64,000 nucleotides of DNA from Clostridiales bacterium (GTDB taxonomy: Bacteria; Bacillota; Clostridia; Christensenellales; Aristaeellaceae): contig JAIKWZ010000006.1 in NCBI GenBank assembly GCA_024684375.1, positions 62,001 to 126,000 of the forward strand, given 5' to 3'. The translations under genes and the position numbers were made by a program. A model generated the notes under the pieces. It made no database searches. It was not told the DNA's origin and worked only from the letters and a program-made list of their open reading frames with translations. The first letter of the stretch is position 1; the number at the start of each line of letters is the position of its first letter. Of this stretch, positions 62,710-64,000 are shown one piece after another.

Positions 62710-63267
62710 CTATTTTTCATTACCCTCGCTGTCGAACAAGGGAAGCTTTTGAAGGTAGAGTATATCTTCCCGTTTTGTGGCGTCTCCTTCTGCAAGGATC
62801 GCCATACGTCCAACGATATTGCCGCCGGCCTTGTTTACAAGCTTTTCAAGCGCCTTCAGGCTTTCACCTGTGGATATCACGTCATCCACTATCAGCACGT
62901 TTTTGCCCCGCATGTATTCGGCGTCCGCTCCGTCGAGATACAGGTGCTGCCTGTGATCAGTGGTGATTGAGTCCACCTCAACACCGAAAACGTTTTTCAT
63001 GTAAAGCTTTGTGGCTTTCCTGGCGAGCAGATAGCGGTTTACTCCCTTCTGCCTTGCCATCTCGTGAGCAAGCGGGATCCCTTTGCTCTCAGCGGTAATG
63101 ATGATGTCATGGGCAGGTGCTTTTTTGAGCAGATCCCTTGCGCACGCGACCGTAAGCTCAACGTCCCCGAAAATAACGAAGCCTGCGATACAGGTCGTGT
63201 CGTTGATGGGACAGATCGGCAAATCCCTTTGCAAACCTGCCACCTGGATAGTGTAAAACTCCTTCAT
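62710..63267 (-). CDS. Adenine phosphoribosyltransferase-like enzyme
   Basis: A type I phosphoribosyltransferase of 185 residues. The PRPP-binding motif is KNVLIVDDVISTGESL, and an ITAESKGIPLAHEMA segment resembles the PPi loop of Apt/Xpt enzymes. GGAGAG precedes the ATG, 43 bases after ybaK. It probably salvages a purine base to its nucleotide, perhaps adenine or xanthine. An N-terminal extension of about 30 residues is like Apt-related regulators, so a regulatory role cannot be excluded. Confidence 0.82.
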   Translation of the reverse strand: MKEFYTIQVAGLQRDLPICPINDTTCIAGFVIFGDVELTVACARDLLKKAPAHDIIITAESKGIPLAHEMARQKGVNRYLLARKATKLYMKNVFGVEVDSITTDHRQHLYLDGADAEYMRGKNVLIVDDVISTGESLKALEKLVNKAGGNIVGRMAILAEGDATKREDILYLQKLPLFDSEGNEK

Positions 63268-63310
63268 GACATTCTCTCCTTTTTTATTGTTGTTCGCCTT
63301 CAGGGCGTAG

Positions 63311-63784
63311 TCAGTACACGATCAGATCCGCACTACGGGCACCGCATACGCGCATCAGCTCTTCCGGGGAAAGCTTTATCTGAACTCCTCTTTTTCCTCC
63401 GCTGACTGCGATCTCATCCAATAGTAAAGCAGTCTCGTCTATAAAAGTTGGGAGATTCTTTTTCATTCCTATAGGACTGCAACCGCCGCGTTCATACCCT
63501 GTAAGAGGCTTAAGTTCCTTTACGTGAATCATTTCAACAGCTCTGTTTCCGCTCGCTCTGGCACACTTTTTCAGGTCAAGCTCCTCCGCGACAGGAATCA
63601 CGAAAACACTGAGCCCGGTTTTGTCGCCCCTGGCGACAAGAGTTTTAAACACTGTCTCCGGGCTGAGACCCATCACCTGAGCAGCATGTACGCCGCTCAG
63701 ATCCTCTTCGTCCCATTCATATTCGAGGGACGTAAAACGTATCCCCGAGCTTTCAAGGATCCGCATTACGTTGGTGGTAAGCAT
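63311..63784 (-). CDS. ybaK: Cys-tRNA(Pro)/Cys-tRNA(Cys) deacylase YbaK/EbsC
   Basis: A trans-acting editing factor that hydrolyses mischarged aminoacyl-tRNA. It is a 157-residue single YbaK/ProX domain: GLSPETVFKTLVARGDK with the catalytic-type lysine, VIPVAEELDLKKCARASGNRAVEM, GYERGGCSPIGMKK, and SGGKRGVQIKLSPEELM. The ATG has GGAGG upstream and overlaps the truA stop by 19 bases. Confidence 0.94.
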   Translation of the reverse strand: MLTTNVMRILESSGIRFTSLEYEWDEEDLSGVHAAQVMGLSPETVFKTLVARGDKTGLSVFVIPVAEELDLKKCARASGNRAVEMIHVKELKPLTGYERGGCSPIGMKKNLPTFIDETALLLDEIAVSGGKRGVQIKLSPEELMRVCGARSADLIVY

Positions 63785-64000
63785 ACTTCCTCCGGATAGT
63801 CAACACGCATTAGTGTCAGGCCCTGCGCAGGGGCAGTGACGCCTAAGCAGAGCCTGTCTCCGGTGGCTAAAGCCCTCCCGATGCAGCCGCTTTCCAGCTT
63901 GCCGCTGCCAACGCCGATAAGTGTGCCCGCGATTATCCTGACCATATTGTACAGAAAACCCGTTCCATAAATGCGCATTTCGAGGAAAGGGGCGTTATCG
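63766..64000 (-). CDS. truA: tRNA pseudouridine synthase A, C-terminal end (start outside window)
   Basis: The 3' 77 codons of truA. The frame is open to base 64000 and reads NAPFLEMRIYGTGFLYNMVRIIAGTLIGVG, the conserved TruA C-terminal block. The ORF-track ATG (63978) is internal, so the real start lies beyond the window. TruA makes pseudouridine at tRNA positions 38-40. The visible part is intact. Confidence 0.9.
   Translation of the reverse strand, partial: DNAPFLEMRIYGTGFLYNMVRIIAGTLIGVGSGKLESGCIGRALATGDRLCLGVTAPAQGLTLMRVDYPEEVCLPPT

Noticed and set aside
1-64000. CRISPR arrays, tRNA/rRNA genes, phage or insertion sequences
   Set aside because: I looked for regular direct repeats, cloverleaf-like segments, transposase or integrase motifs in the intergenic gaps and ORFs and found none. 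A tRNAscan or ISfinder run would be decisive.

Overview
The window looks like a chromosomal segment of an uncultured anaerobic Clostridia-type Firmicute, probably from a gut or other plant-fibre habitat. The evidence is the yicC-rpoZ-coaBC-priA-def-fmt-rsmB-rlmN-prpC-prkC gene order, a T-box leader, secG next to rnr, a trimeric-type [FeFe] hydrogenase, a membrane pyrophosphatase, and strong GGAGG ribosome sites with TATAAT -10 boxes. A closer placement (for example Christensenellales) would be a guess. I saw no tRNA, rRNA, CRISPR array, phage gene or insertion sequence.

Region 1 (1-19.7 kb, all minus strand) is housekeeping. A T-box leader whose apparent specifier is UAC (Tyr) heads an aminotransferase, tyrS, yigZ, an RluA-family synthase, a HAD phosphatase, pcrA and ligA. 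A second promoter starts yicC-rpoZ-coaBC-priA-def-fmt-rsmB-rlmN-prpC-prkC; prkC is cut by the window edge. gmk and remA, usually between yicC and rpoZ, are absent.

Region 2 (19.7-41.8 kb) is a carbohydrate-use locus. A LacI-type regulator leads a minus-strand operon with GH29, GH43, split transketolase, FGGY kinase, sugar isomerase, a DUF5060-type glycosidase, GH31, a UroD-like protein, an 891-residue GH67/GH20-like protein and a CE15-like esterase. Divergently, two sugar ABC permeases, a solute-binding protein and a second GH29 are transcribed on the plus strand. Together they suggest import and intracellular breakdown of a fucosylated, probably uronate-containing plant oligosaccharide, with an unusual pentose passing through isomerase, kinase and transketolase; D-apiose is a testable candidate.

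Region 3 (41.8-50.3 kb) holds a zinc-ribbon protein, an AEC transporter, a five-gene hydrogenase operon (NuoE-like, GHKL ATPase, 2Fe-2S protein, NuoF-like, HydA), a diverged guanylate kinase with an extra C-terminal region, and deoD.

Region 4 (50.3-64 kb) holds a secreted protein, a SecG fused to a roughly 570-residue acidic repeat-bearing ectodomain (the most striking protein here), rnr, a lipoprotein, sbcC/sbcD with a small upstream ORF, a divergent membrane pyrophosphatase, a phosphoribosyltransferase, ybaK and the 3' end of truA.
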